Below, piece by piece: positions 17,301-24,599 of a stretch of 64,000 bases of DNA. The notes beneath the pieces were generated by a model. It did no database searches and was not told the origin of the DNA. It was given only the letters and a program-made list of their open reading frames with translations. The stretch is from positions 131,501 to 195,500 of the forward strand of contig NZ_JAMFTH010000003.1 of the NCBI RefSeq assembly GCF_024195295.1, written 5' to 3'. A program made the translations under genes and the position numbers. Within the stretch, counting starts at the first letter, position 1. Every line of letters begins with the position of its first letter. Origin of the DNA: Gilvimarinus xylanilyticus (GTDB lineage Bacteria > Pseudomonadota > Gammaproteobacteria > Pseudomonadales > Cellvibrionaceae).

Positions 17301-17928
17301 GCAGTTATTGTTTGACGGTAAAACCCTAGACGGTTTACGCAATTACAACAGCGATCAATTAGGCAAGCGCTGGGTAGTGGACAATGGCGCGCTGCATTTA
17401 ACCGGCCGCACCGCCGCCGACGAAGGCTGGAAAACACCGGGTGGTGGTGATGTAATCATTACCCCGGCGCCCATGGAAAACTTTGAGCTTTATTTGGAAT
17501 GGAAGCTGGCCGAAGACGGCAACAGCGGTATTCTTTATAAGGTAAAAGAAACGCCCGAGCTTGAGCACTCGTACCAGAGCGGGCCCGAGTACCAGCTGCT
17601 GGATAACCCGGGCCACCCGGACGGCAAAATAGAAAAACACCGCGCGGGCGATTTGTACGATTTGATTAAATCCAAATTCGTGACCGTGCTGCCCGCCGGG
17701 CAATGGAACCGCACCCGCCTGGTGGTTAACAACGGCAAAATCGAGCACTGGTTAAACGGCTATAAACTGGTACAGGCGGATACCACCTCGCCCGAGTGGC
17801 AGCAGTTAATTGGCAACAGCAAATTTGCCGACTGGCCCGAGTTTGCCAATAACAGCGAAGGGCATATTGTGTTGCAAGACCATGGCGATAAAGTGTGGTT
17901 TCGCAATATAAAACTCAAACCGCTTTGA
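14347..17928 (+). CDS. Multidomain lipoprotein: cytochrome c, PA14, sugar-dehydrogenase-like propeller, DUF1080
   Basis: A good site (ACAGGAGACCACC) precedes the ATG. The 1193-residue protein has a lipoprotein signal with Cys23 (LLSAC). Residues about 225-310 hold a class I cytochrome c domain with C238-A-A-C-H242 and a likely Met287 ligand (PMTPHP). A PA14-like domain follows (about 340-490, DGSYLYLNGELAINHWG). A six-bladed propeller resembling PQQ-type or 'heme-binding' dehydrogenases comes next (about 530-870, GLDFLPDGRLVVSTW; LRTPNGIGFG). The C-terminal DUF1080/3-keto-disaccharide hydrolase jelly roll starts near 985 (LLFDGKTLDGLRNYNSD). It is probably a surface or periplasmic enzyme oxidising or cleaving oxidised sugars. 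It stands alone with its own terminator. Confidence 0.88.
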   Translation: MGPYATHTLLASLIAGSALLSACQPDTPATEQSVQSPPMTGQMTAFRSVLDGKPRVLTLRLGDDLSLAYDTDAGTLFKVLEGQVEFSGAVYDQKHGPQPGTPGRDYLKNENARWQGDIEFKGHRLNGNTPTLLYAGDGVKIEETPRYQMQGEQAVVTRQFVVTGGTASLSGLQLPQNHSVSGAGELNGDRLILKPGTTELTLHYSALPQASEQANGQNDAPAEAEQHPGEALIAGSDCAACHNPEVKTVGPSYASIAQRYINESGARDMLAQKIIDGGAGNWGQIPMTPHPSLSAEDAATMVDYIFTLAPAAEPVADGANPMAQPAVAVNLKDTTPELNENTAGALFYLHYFSGDQPNVDVLRNTPPALAAHSAQIHLPDIDAFEPIKERFAYQVKTNLKLDKPLQTTLRLVSDDGSYLYLNGELAINHWGFHGPDPMDAKIDLEAGLHPLEIIYFQGTSGAALSLQWKNPATGKFELIPESMLVVTPNDSRTVEPVVTDPDIVKTVPGDTREVAGVHPSFNLHQARPEEFEPMVGGLDFLPDGRLVVSTWDPEGSVYIVSDWDAAPENIQVKRIARGLAEPLGLKVVDGDIYVLQKQELTRLVDVNGDEIIDEYRLVANDWSVTGNFHEFAFGLEYQDGYFYGALATAILPGGASADPQAPDRGHAFKVNKSTGEVTMIASGLRTPNGIGFGIDEQLFIADNQGDWVPSSKIIELTEGAWYGSRSVDFAGTENLTETLPVVWLPQDEIGNSPGEPAPLNVGPYQNQMIHGEVTHGGIKRVFAERINGRLQGAVFRFTQGLEAGVNRLQWASDGSLIVGGVGNPGNWAHAGGKWYGLQRLNYNGNTAFEMLSVSARSDGFEITFTEPVAAGQNITAEDFEVIQWRYEPTSEYGGPKLDKGPLKVEAFSLSQDRRRAQFKLAGLKENHLVYFRIKRGFVSESDNELWTTEAWYTLNAIPENKPVAINTDYQPSNNHLSEAEKTDGWQLLFDGKTLDGLRNYNSDQLGKRWVVDNGALHLTGRTAADEGWKTPGGGDVIITPAPMENFELYLEWKLAEDGNSGILYKVKETPELEHSYQSGPEYQLLDNPGHPDGKIEKHRAGDLYDLIKSKFVTVLPAGQWNRTRLVVNNGKIEHWLNGYKLVQADTTSPEWQQLIGNSKFADWPEFANNSEGHIVLQDHGDKVWFRNIKLKPL

Positions 17929-17970
17929 GCGCGTTGGCCGCTTAAATAGCTACTGCTCAATTACACTTTT

Positions 17971-18001
17971 GCGCCCCGTTAACCGGGGCGCGCGTATTTT
18001 T
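17971..18001 (+). terminator. Rho-independent terminator
   Basis: GCGCCCCG TTAAC CGGGGCGC followed by GTATTTTTA, 40 bases after the large lipoprotein gene. Confidence 0.85.
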
Positions 18002-18156
18002 ACTGGTTTATACGCACTCTGCACGCTCGGCGTGGTGCCTGCGACGGTCCGTTAGCGGGCGCGTTTTTCATCAAACTTATGGCACTTCTATTAGTAACTG
18101 GCTTATCCGGCTGTTAGTCGCTACCATTTACCATCCATGCGATACAAGGATAGGTT

Positions 18157-19347
18157 ATGAAGCTCCCAGCCCCCATCAAAGCAGCAACCCTGTTGCTCGC
18201 CTGCAGCGCCTCGCAGTCTTACGCCATCAGCGAAGAATTTATCGACCCCGAAGACGGCATGCTGGATGCCAGCCAGTTTTTAAGCCAGCACATGCTGGGC
18301 TTTTTGCCCGTGCCCATCATTATTACCGAACCGGCCACTGGCAATGGCCTGGGGGTTATGGGTGTGTTTTTCCACGAGTCCGAGGCACAAAAGCAAGGCA
18401 AACAAACCACCGGGATCATCCCCGAAAACATCAGCGTATTAGGCGCGGCGGCCACCGAAAACGGCAGTAAATTTGGCGGCGCCGGGCACATGGGGTTTTG
18501 GCGCGGCGATACCATTCGCTACAAGGGCGGCATAGGTTACCCGGATATGAATCTGGATTTTTACCGTATCGCCAACGTCGATTTGCAAAACCCCATTGAG
18601 CTGAACGTAAGTGGCCCGGCCATACTGCAAAAACTCACCTTTCGCCTGGGCGACAGCAAATGGTTTGCGGGCTTTTACCAAACCTATCAGCACATGGAAA
18701 CCAAGCTCGCCGAGGATATTAATATCGACCTGCTGCCCGACGATGAGCTGAACGAAAAAGTCGAGGCGTTTTTGCAAAACCGCCTCAACATCAGCGAAGA
18801 CACCTCGGGCCTGGGCTTGATTCTTGAGTATGATTCGCGCGACAACCCCATGAACCCCGAGGCCGGTTACAACTACCGCGCCCGCGCCGTGCGCTTTGAC
18901 GACGCCATTGGCAGTGATTTGAACTACACCCAGTATCAATTTACCGGGCTTAATTACTGGAAGCTGAGCGACACCTTCAACCTGGGCCTGCGCCTGGATT
19001 ACCAAAGCGTGGAGGCCGCCAGCGGCGAAACCCTGCCCCCCTACGCCCTGCCCGGCTTGCGCATGCGCGGTGTGCCCGCCGCCCGCTACCAGAATAACCA
19101 GGCCTTTATCACCGAAATTGAAGCCACCTACAAACTGACACCACGCTGGCACCTTAAAGGCTTTGGCGGCGCGGGCTTTGTCGCCGACAGCTGGAGCAAC
19201 CTAACCAGCGACGCCGAAGACGTAGAAAGCTACGGCACCGGGTTTCGCTACCTGATCGCCAAGCGCTACGGCTTTACCATGGGCGTGGATGTGGCCTGGG
19301 GGCCGGAGGAGTCCGCTTACTACATTCAAGCCGGTTCCAGTTGGTAA
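18157..19347 (+). CDS. Outer-membrane beta-barrel protein of the Omp85/BamA superfamily without POTRA domains
   Basis: The 396-residue protein has a signal peptide (cleavage about residue 23, SQSYA) and a barrel of alternating strands ending in Trp, with the typical C-terminal outer-membrane strand (YYIQAGSSW). Internal LGLILEYDSRDNPMNPEAGY matches the first strands of the Omp85/surface antigen D15 barrel, and LRGVPAARYQ resembles its conserved xRGF loop region (LRMRGVPA). No POTRA repeats are present, unlike BamA or TamA. It is probably a patatin-less short Omp85 homologue of unknown function. It is monocistronic. Confidence 0.82.
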   Translation: MKLPAPIKAATLLLACSASQSYAISEEFIDPEDGMLDASQFLSQHMLGFLPVPIIITEPATGNGLGVMGVFFHESEAQKQGKQTTGIIPENISVLGAAATENGSKFGGAGHMGFWRGDTIRYKGGIGYPDMNLDFYRIANVDLQNPIELNVSGPAILQKLTFRLGDSKWFAGFYQTYQHMETKLAEDINIDLLPDDELNEKVEAFLQNRLNISEDTSGLGLILEYDSRDNPMNPEAGYNYRARAVRFDDAIGSDLNYTQYQFTGLNYWKLSDTFNLGLRLDYQSVEAASGETLPPYALPGLRMRGVPAARYQNNQAFITEIEATYKLTPRWHLKGFGGAGFVADSWSNLTSDAEDVESYGTGFRYLIAKRYGFTMGVDVAWGPEESAYYIQAGSSW

Positions 19348-19434
19348 GCCCATGGCCAAAGGCAAACTGATTCGCTGGAACGAGGCTGCTGCTTTCGCAA
19401 CACATTGCTGAAATTGAATTTCAGCCTTCAATAT

Positions 19435-19664
19435 GCCCGTATCGCCGGGCGTTGCGAGGTACTTTTGGTCTTGGCCAAAAGTACCCAAAAGCCGCGCCCC
19501 AACATCTGGCCCTGCGGGTCCCCTCATTCCAATCGATTTTAGCGGGCCGTATCGATAGGCCGTCCGTGGCCTAGCGATACTTGCGCAAACGTCCTGTTCG
19601 CTTACCCGCTAAAATAGATTTCCATTCGGCCTGGATGTAAACGGGGCAAAAAAGCACTTCGTAG
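19435..19664 (+). repeat. Structured dispersed repeat, copy C
   Basis: GCCCG TATCGC CGGGC is followed by a long hairpin GGTACTTTTGG TCTTGG CCAAAAGTACC and CCTGCGGGTCCCCTCATT. Then come ATCGATAGGCC/GGCCTAGCGAT, GCAAAC GTCCT GTTCGC and the 3' end GCACTTCGTAG. The stems differ from copies A and B by paired, compensatory changes. The 85 bases before it and about 100 bases after it hold no gene. Confidence 0.85.
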
Positions 19665-19770
19665 CACGCACTTGTTTGGTTTAGTCGGAAGCGGGGCGAA
19701 ACCCCCAGACGGTTCTACGCTTTCAGCTCTGGTTAAAAGTCAATTTCTCCCATAACTGAGTCGAACATGT

Positions 19771-20046
19771 GTCCGCTACGAAGTGTTGCTTTTGGCCCCG
19801 TATATCCCGCCGAACGGAGGCCTGCTTTTTGGGGGTACGCGCACAGGACGTGCGCACAAGCATCGACAGGCCATGGACAAGGTGAATTGCGCAGCAAGAG
19901 AGGGTGCCCTGGGGTACGGCCTGTCGATGCGGCCCTCAAAAACAGGCTGGAGTGAGGGAACCCGCAGGGCGGGATCTCCGGGGTGAGTTTCTTGGCTACT
20001 TCTTTACTCATCTAAAGAAGTAGCTCGCCCGCCCGGCGATACGGGC
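19771..20046 (-). repeat. Structured dispersed repeat, copy B' (inverted)
   Basis: On the minus strand it has the same architecture as copy B, including the AGCTACTTCTTT/AAAGAAGTAGCT hairpin, with an extra segment of 40-50 bases between the halves of the ATCGACAGG hairpin. It faces copy C across about 100 bases. Confidence 0.85.
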
Positions 20047-20273
20047 TTATCAAACAAGAACCGGGCTTCAGCATGAAGCCAAACAACAGCTCCCCTAACC
20101 CAGGCAACCTTCTCACGCACCTTGTTATCGCCAATGACATAAACCCCAACCCACAACGGTTGCCCTGGCATAAGCAGCATTCGAGTAACAGATGGCTTTT
20201 CAACGCTCAGCTAAACAATTTCGACCTCTGGCCGATAGAGGTTCTATCAACGACCTAATGATAAGGACTTTAA

Positions 20274-20900
20274 ATGCCACGCCGCCTTTTACTTGCCACT
20301 GCCTTGTTAATTTCCAGCCTTTTAACAGGCTGCGGTATTATTGAATGCCAAATTTGCGGCGGCTATGACGCCGACACCAGTGCCAATGCATCGGCCCACA
20401 CCAGTGCGACCGCCAGCGCCCATACCACGGTGGGCACCGATTACCCCGCCCCCGTGACCATTACCGCCACCGGCTATGGCGCTCTGGACCCGGCGCTTGC
20501 CAGTAACCCACCCCAGCAAGAGTTGATGGCTCTGCGCGCCTCCGAGGTGGAGGCCTATCGCACCCTGGCCGAGCGAGTACGTGGCGTAGAAATTACCGCC
20601 GATACCCGAGTCGCCGACTTTCTGACCGCGCACGATCGCATTTTCGCCTTGGTAGATACCTTTGTACTGGCGAAATCCCGGGTGATCAGCCAGGGGGTGA
20701 ATCGCAGTGGTTACTTTGAAACCACCGTGGCACTCAGCCTGGATACCGACTTTTACCGCGACCCGGTCGCCACCATGGAGGCGGAAGTTAACAACCCGGT
20801 AAGCAAAAGCCAGACTTTAAGCCCCGCGCTGCCGCGCACGGCCTCGACCAGTGCCGTGCATTTTGACACTGGCGCCTATGCGTCATTCACCGACAGGTAA
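20274..20900 (+). CDS. flgP: LPP20-family lipoprotein, probable FlgP
   Basis: The 208-residue protein has a lipoprotein signal (LLISSLLTGCG, lipobox LTGC with Cys about residue 20). A low-complexity Ala/Thr/Ser/His stretch (about 34-52) follows. The LPP20 domain then has ALRASEVEAYRTLAERVRGVEI (about 85-107) and VTTFLDT-like strands. In Vibrio, FlgP forms part of the outer-membrane-associated basal-body rings of the sheathed polar flagellum. The next gene is flgT, five bases downstream, which supports the assignment. Members of LPP20 are diverse, so the FlgP name rests mainly on context. Confidence 0.75.
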   Translation: MPRRLLLATALLISSLLTGCGIIECQICGGYDADTSANASAHTSATASAHTTVGTDYPAPVTITATGYGALDPALASNPPQQELMALRASEVEAYRTLAERVRGVEITADTRVADFLTAHDRIFALVDTFVLAKSRVISQGVNRSGYFETTVALSLDTDFYRDPVATMEAEVNNPVSKSQTLSPALPRTASTSAVHFDTGAYASFTDR

Positions 20901-20905
20901 CCCCC

Positions 20906-22150
20906 ATGAAACTGCCGCAATCTATTCTGTTTGCCGCCGTATTCATCAGCTTGGCCCTGACCGCCCAGGCGGAGATGATTATTGCCCAGGGCAAGAGCGC
21001 GATTAGCAACGGCGACCTTACCCGCGCCCGACAAGAGGCCATAGACGATGCGGCGCGTACGGCCTTAATGCAGGCGGGCTTTGATTTAAGCAGCAGCACC
21101 GATGTGGTTAATGTAGTGGAGGTAAACGACCGGATACAGGTTAAAACCCACGGCCAGATTCACAGTATGAATGTGATCAAAGAAACCCGCGCACAAAACA
21201 CCTACACGGTTACCGTAAAGGCGGATGTTGAGCAGGCCAATGCGCACTGCCCCAGCCAGCGCTACAGCAAAAGCCTGCTGGTTACCGCGTTTGCCAACGC
21301 CGCGCGGGATTCGCAGCGCGTGGGCCAACTGTACGACACCCAAACCGAATTAAGCCGCACCCTGGCCGAGCGTTTGTACCCGCAGTACAACCTGGAGATA
21401 CAAGCACAGCCCGAGCTGACCCTGGCGAGCGAAAACCGTCTGCTGCACAACGACTACGAAGTCTTTAACGCCGTGCAATTGGTGGCCAGCCAGTATCAAA
21501 CTCAGTATGTGGTGACTGGTATTATCGAAGATATGTCCATGGCAAGCGCTGACTACTACCGCCAAAACGCTCTGGGGCGCGGCACCAACCGGGTGACCAG
21601 CACCCTAAAAAGCTGGGTGGGGGCCGAGCGGGACGACCTGCGCGAGCGCCATTTTCGCTTTCGCCTGATGCTTCACGACGGCGTGACCGGCACCCGCATT
21701 TTTGACCAGACCTACGCCACCCGTGGCCTGTGGGAGCTGGACTACGCGGCCCAGACCAACTTTGCCAGCCCGGCGTTTTGGGATACCGACTATGGCCAGC
21801 AAGTAAGCCAGCTGGTGGACTCGGCGGTCAGCGATATCAGCGAAAAAGCCCTGTGCCAGCCCTTTATGGCGCCCCTTAAAGTCGCGAGCGGAGATCAATC
21901 GGTGTATGTGCTCGCCGGTGCCAACAGCGGCGTTAACGTGGGCGACACCTTTGAAGTGTATGCCGAAGGCCAGGCACCGTTTACCAATATTGAACACTTT
22001 GGCACCATGGCCCTGGCCCCGGTCAGCTATAAAAAGCTGGATGTGACCCAGGCCAAACTGCAAATTACCCAGACCTACCCCGGCTACAGCGTGGGCAAGT
22101 TTGACGCCCCCCTGCACCCCAATCTGCGCTATATGGCCGTCGCACACTGA
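20906..22150 (+). CDS. flgT: Flagellar assembly protein FlgT
   Basis: FlgT is a periplasmic component of the H-ring around the basal body, needed for assembly of the polar sodium-driven motor in Vibrio. The 414-residue product has a signal peptide (MKLPQSILFAAVFISLALTAQA) and the FlgT N-terminal domain with ARQEAIDDAARTALMQAG. The middle domain has SKSLLVTAFANAARDSQRVGQL, and the C-terminal domain begins near YVLAGANSGVNVGDTFEVY. Length and domain order match Vibrio FlgT. It follows flgP by five bases. No other flagellar gene is in the window, so this is a split-off flagellar pair. Confidence 0.85.
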   Translation: MKLPQSILFAAVFISLALTAQAEMIIAQGKSAISNGDLTRARQEAIDDAARTALMQAGFDLSSSTDVVNVVEVNDRIQVKTHGQIHSMNVIKETRAQNTYTVTVKADVEQANAHCPSQRYSKSLLVTAFANAARDSQRVGQLYDTQTELSRTLAERLYPQYNLEIQAQPELTLASENRLLHNDYEVFNAVQLVASQYQTQYVVTGIIEDMSMASADYYRQNALGRGTNRVTSTLKSWVGAERDDLRERHFRFRLMLHDGVTGTRIFDQTYATRGLWELDYAAQTNFASPAFWDTDYGQQVSQLVDSAVSDISEKALCQPFMAPLKVASGDQSVYVLAGANSGVNVGDTFEVYAEGQAPFTNIEHFGTMALAPVSYKKLDVTQAKLQITQTYPGYSVGKFDAPLHPNLRYMAVAH

Positions 22151-22154
22151 TGTA

Positions 22155-22178
22155 TCATGCCCGCTTTTGCGGGCATGA
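22155..22178 (+). terminator. Strong hairpin between flgT and the flavoprotein gene
   Basis: A perfect 10-bp stem TCATGCCCGC/GCGGGCATGA with a TTTT loop. There is no U-run, and the next ATG begins only six bases after it, so it may terminate poorly or affect translation of the next gene. Confidence 0.6.
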
Positions 22179-22184
22179 TGTTGT

Positions 22185-23378
22185 ATGAACCACTATGATT
22201 GCGTGATTATCGGCGCGGGCGCCGCAGGGCTGATGTGCGCCGCCACCGCCGGTCAGCGCGGGCGTAAGGTTGCGCTGTTAGATCACGCCAATAAAGTGGG
22301 CAAAAAAATCCTGATGTCCGGCGGCGGTCGCTGCAATTTTACCAATTACGATATCAGCGCCGAGAACTATCTGTCGGGCAACCCGCATTTTTGCAAATCC
22401 GCACTGTCGCGCTATACCCAGTGGGACTTTATTGCCCTGGTGGAAAAATACGGCCTCGCCTATCACGAAAAAACCCTGGGACAGCTGTTTTGCGATAACA
22501 AAGCGCGCGATTTGCTAAACATTTTACTGGCCGAGTGCGACAAGGGCGGCGTGGATATCCGCACTCACACCGAGATTTTCCAGGTAGAACAAGCCCCCAC
22601 CGGTGGCTTCTCGCTTACTACCAGCGCGGGGCGCTACGAGTGTCAGTCGCTGGTTATCGCCACCGGCGGGCTTTCTATTCCCACCATGGGGGCGACCGGT
22701 TTCGGCTACGATATAGCCAAACAGTTTGGCCACACCGTAACCCGCCGCGACGCCGCGCTAGTGCCCTTTACCTTTAAGGGGCCGTGGCTGGCCCTGACAC
22801 AAAGCCTGGCTGGGGTTGCCGTGCCGGCGCAAGTTAGCTGTGCGGGACAAAGCTTTGCCGAGGCGCTGCTGTTTACCCACAAAGGCATCAGCGGCCCCGC
22901 CGCCTTACAAATTTCCAACTACTGGTATCCGGAAGACTCCATTACAGTGGACTGGCTGCCCGGTGTGGATTTACCGAATCAATTAAAACAGTGGCGCCAA
23001 AATGCCGAGAAGGCTTCGCTGGGCACGCTGCTCAGCACTTACTTACCCAAGCGCTTTGTGGTGCAATGGCTGGAATTTCACGATGAAAAAGAACTCTTAC
23101 AGAAACCTTTAGCCGACTGGCGCAACCGGGATATAGACGCACTGAGCGATATCCTCCAAATGTGGCAAATGCGACCCACCGGCACCGAGGGGTACCGCAC
23201 TGCAGAGGTCACCCGAGGCGGCATCGACACCGACGATGTCTCCTCCAAAACCTTTGCCAGCCAAAAAACACCGGGGCTGTATTTTATCGGCGAGGTGCTG
23301 GACGTTACCGGCTGGTTAGGGGGCTACAACTTTCAATGGGCCTGGGCGAGTGGCTATTGTTGCGGCAATCATGTGTAA
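22185..23378 (+). CDS. YhiN/HI0933-family NAD(P)/FAD-dependent flavoprotein
   Basis: The 397-residue protein starts with a dinucleotide-binding fold, DCVIIGAGAAGLMCAATAG, followed by HANKVGKKILMSGGGRCNFTN, the hallmark of the HI0933/YhiN flavoprotein family. LVIATGGLSIPTMGATGFGYDIA and the C-terminal GLYFIGEVLDVTGWLGGYNFQWAWASG are also characteristic. Family members bind FAD; a reaction has not been established. The gene is monocistronic, preceded by a hairpin. Confidence 0.92.
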   Translation: MNHYDCVIIGAGAAGLMCAATAGQRGRKVALLDHANKVGKKILMSGGGRCNFTNYDISAENYLSGNPHFCKSALSRYTQWDFIALVEKYGLAYHEKTLGQLFCDNKARDLLNILLAECDKGGVDIRTHTEIFQVEQAPTGGFSLTTSAGRYECQSLVIATGGLSIPTMGATGFGYDIAKQFGHTVTRRDAALVPFTFKGPWLALTQSLAGVAVPAQVSCAGQSFAEALLFTHKGISGPAALQISNYWYPEDSITVDWLPGVDLPNQLKQWRQNAEKASLGTLLSTYLPKRFVVQWLEFHDEKELLQKPLADWRNRDIDALSDILQMWQMRPTGTEGYRTAEVTRGGIDTDDVSSKTFASQKTPGLYFIGEVLDVTGWLGGYNFQWAWASGYCCGNHV

Positions 23379-23719
23379 ATGAACTGAAAGAATTAAAACG
23401 AAGACAGTCTGAACAAAACGAAGACATACTTTTGGCTCTATTTTCCGTATACCTTTGATTTTAATAAACAAATCAAATGTCTTCGTTTGGGGGCTTCGTT
23501 ATTGAGCTCAAAAGCACCCCCGACCATCTCCAGCAATTACAGATTATTGATACCTATTCTTATATAGAGTCTAGAGCTCTCAGGACTAACAACGAAAGGA
23601 GTTTAAGAATTACCAAAGAGTACGAGGCTGAGTCGACGCCTGGTGACGAGGCGAGAACAATATTACTTGCAGTAACTCAGACCTAGACTGACATGTGCTG
23701 GGTGACAAGCGGATAACTG
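23379..23719. other. Gene-free stretch with a 12-bp inverted repeat
   Basis: AAACGAAGACAT (23416-23427) and its exact reverse complement (23477-23488) flank about 50 bases. No credible gene; a 69-codon frame starting in the second arm has no start signal or family. Confidence 0.5.
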
Positions 23720-24003
23720 TCAGATCAAGGCTGAGTACTTCATACCATAACGGCTCATTAACTTACGGCAGGCGGCAATCTCGCAATTGGCATGATGGTA
23801 AATATGTATAGCAAGGGCCCGCTGCCAGCGTTCGAACATCCAGCGAATAAACGCTTTAAACACGGCTGTTACTGGTCGGCACTGTGAGCCCAAAAATCTT
23901 TAAAACAACACTTAACTGACTTGTTAAAGCAGATGTTGCCTCACAGGTATTCCAACCCACCATCATCTAGTGGATGCTCTTCAATATCAAAGAACACATC
24001 CAT
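23720..24003 (-). pseudogene. Remnant of a TM0106-type RecB-like nuclease gene
   Basis: Read on the minus strand from ATG 24003 it gives DVFFDIEEHPLDDGGLEYL and then a stop. Later frames give CFKDFWAH and FERWQRALAIHIYHHANCE, RKLMSRYGMK. These match in order the nuclease core of TM0106/cyanobacterial RecB-like proteins (family words: FDIEGDPL..GGLEYL, FKDFWAH, IYHY..YE, LKRLM). It has a stop codon and at least one frameshift, and only this core survives. Confidence 0.6.
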
Positions 24004-24480
24004 GGGTGAAACGACTCCTTTTCCATCCGTTAATTACCCACAATTACCTCTACTTAGTGTATTTACACACAACAGAGATAATCGCGGATAATTTTTAACC
24101 GCCACATAGATTATTGCCCGCCCACGAACCTGAGCCCTTTTCTTGACCACTTTAACTCGACTGATCCGAGCGCTGCAGGGACAAGTCCCACGAGGCTTTG
24201 CAACGCTCAGCCGCCCACCCCCAAATGAAAGCTCGATTAGGTCACAAAAAACGAGCAAATAGCACGCTTTACCGAAAATACCTAATCTGAGACTTCGATA
24301 AAACACGCTGAAAGTGGCAGTTAATAGATTTACACGAAAACGTAACTCATTGAAAAAATTAAATAAATATCCCATACCACACCCGATGAATATTAGCCGG
24401 GCGGGTGAGTAGACCATTCATTAGTGAACCACTATACAAAACCATCGGAACAAATTGACACGCATCCGTTGACGTACTAG
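24004..24480. other. Gene-free stretch upstream of the beta-helix protein
   Basis: Only an unconvincing minus-strand frame (24034-24417, no start signal, no family) is seen. It may hold further decay products of the nuclease gene. Confidence 0.5.
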
Positions 24481-24488
24481 CCTTACTT

Positions 24489-24499
24489 TGGTCTTACCA
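24489..24499. promoter_or_regulatory. Candidate GntR operator (TGGTCTTACCA)
   Basis: Differs by one base from the TGGTATTACCA element found throughout the uronate locus. It lies 101 bases before the start of the beta-helix gene, with TACTATAT-like -10 material shortly after it. Confidence 0.5.
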
Positions 24500-24599
24500 T
24501 TAGGCCACCTTACTATATTTGAATTTGCACCAACTTTTGGCGCAATTTTAATCAAATAACATAAAAAACACTTACCAATTACCCTCCATGGAGGCACTA

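Noticed and set aside
23477-23686. 69-residue plus-strand frame
   Set aside because: Starts inside an inverted repeat and has no recognisable signal or homology.
24034-24417. 127-residue minus-strand frame
   Set aside because: No ribosome site, Cys/Arg-rich random composition, no family.
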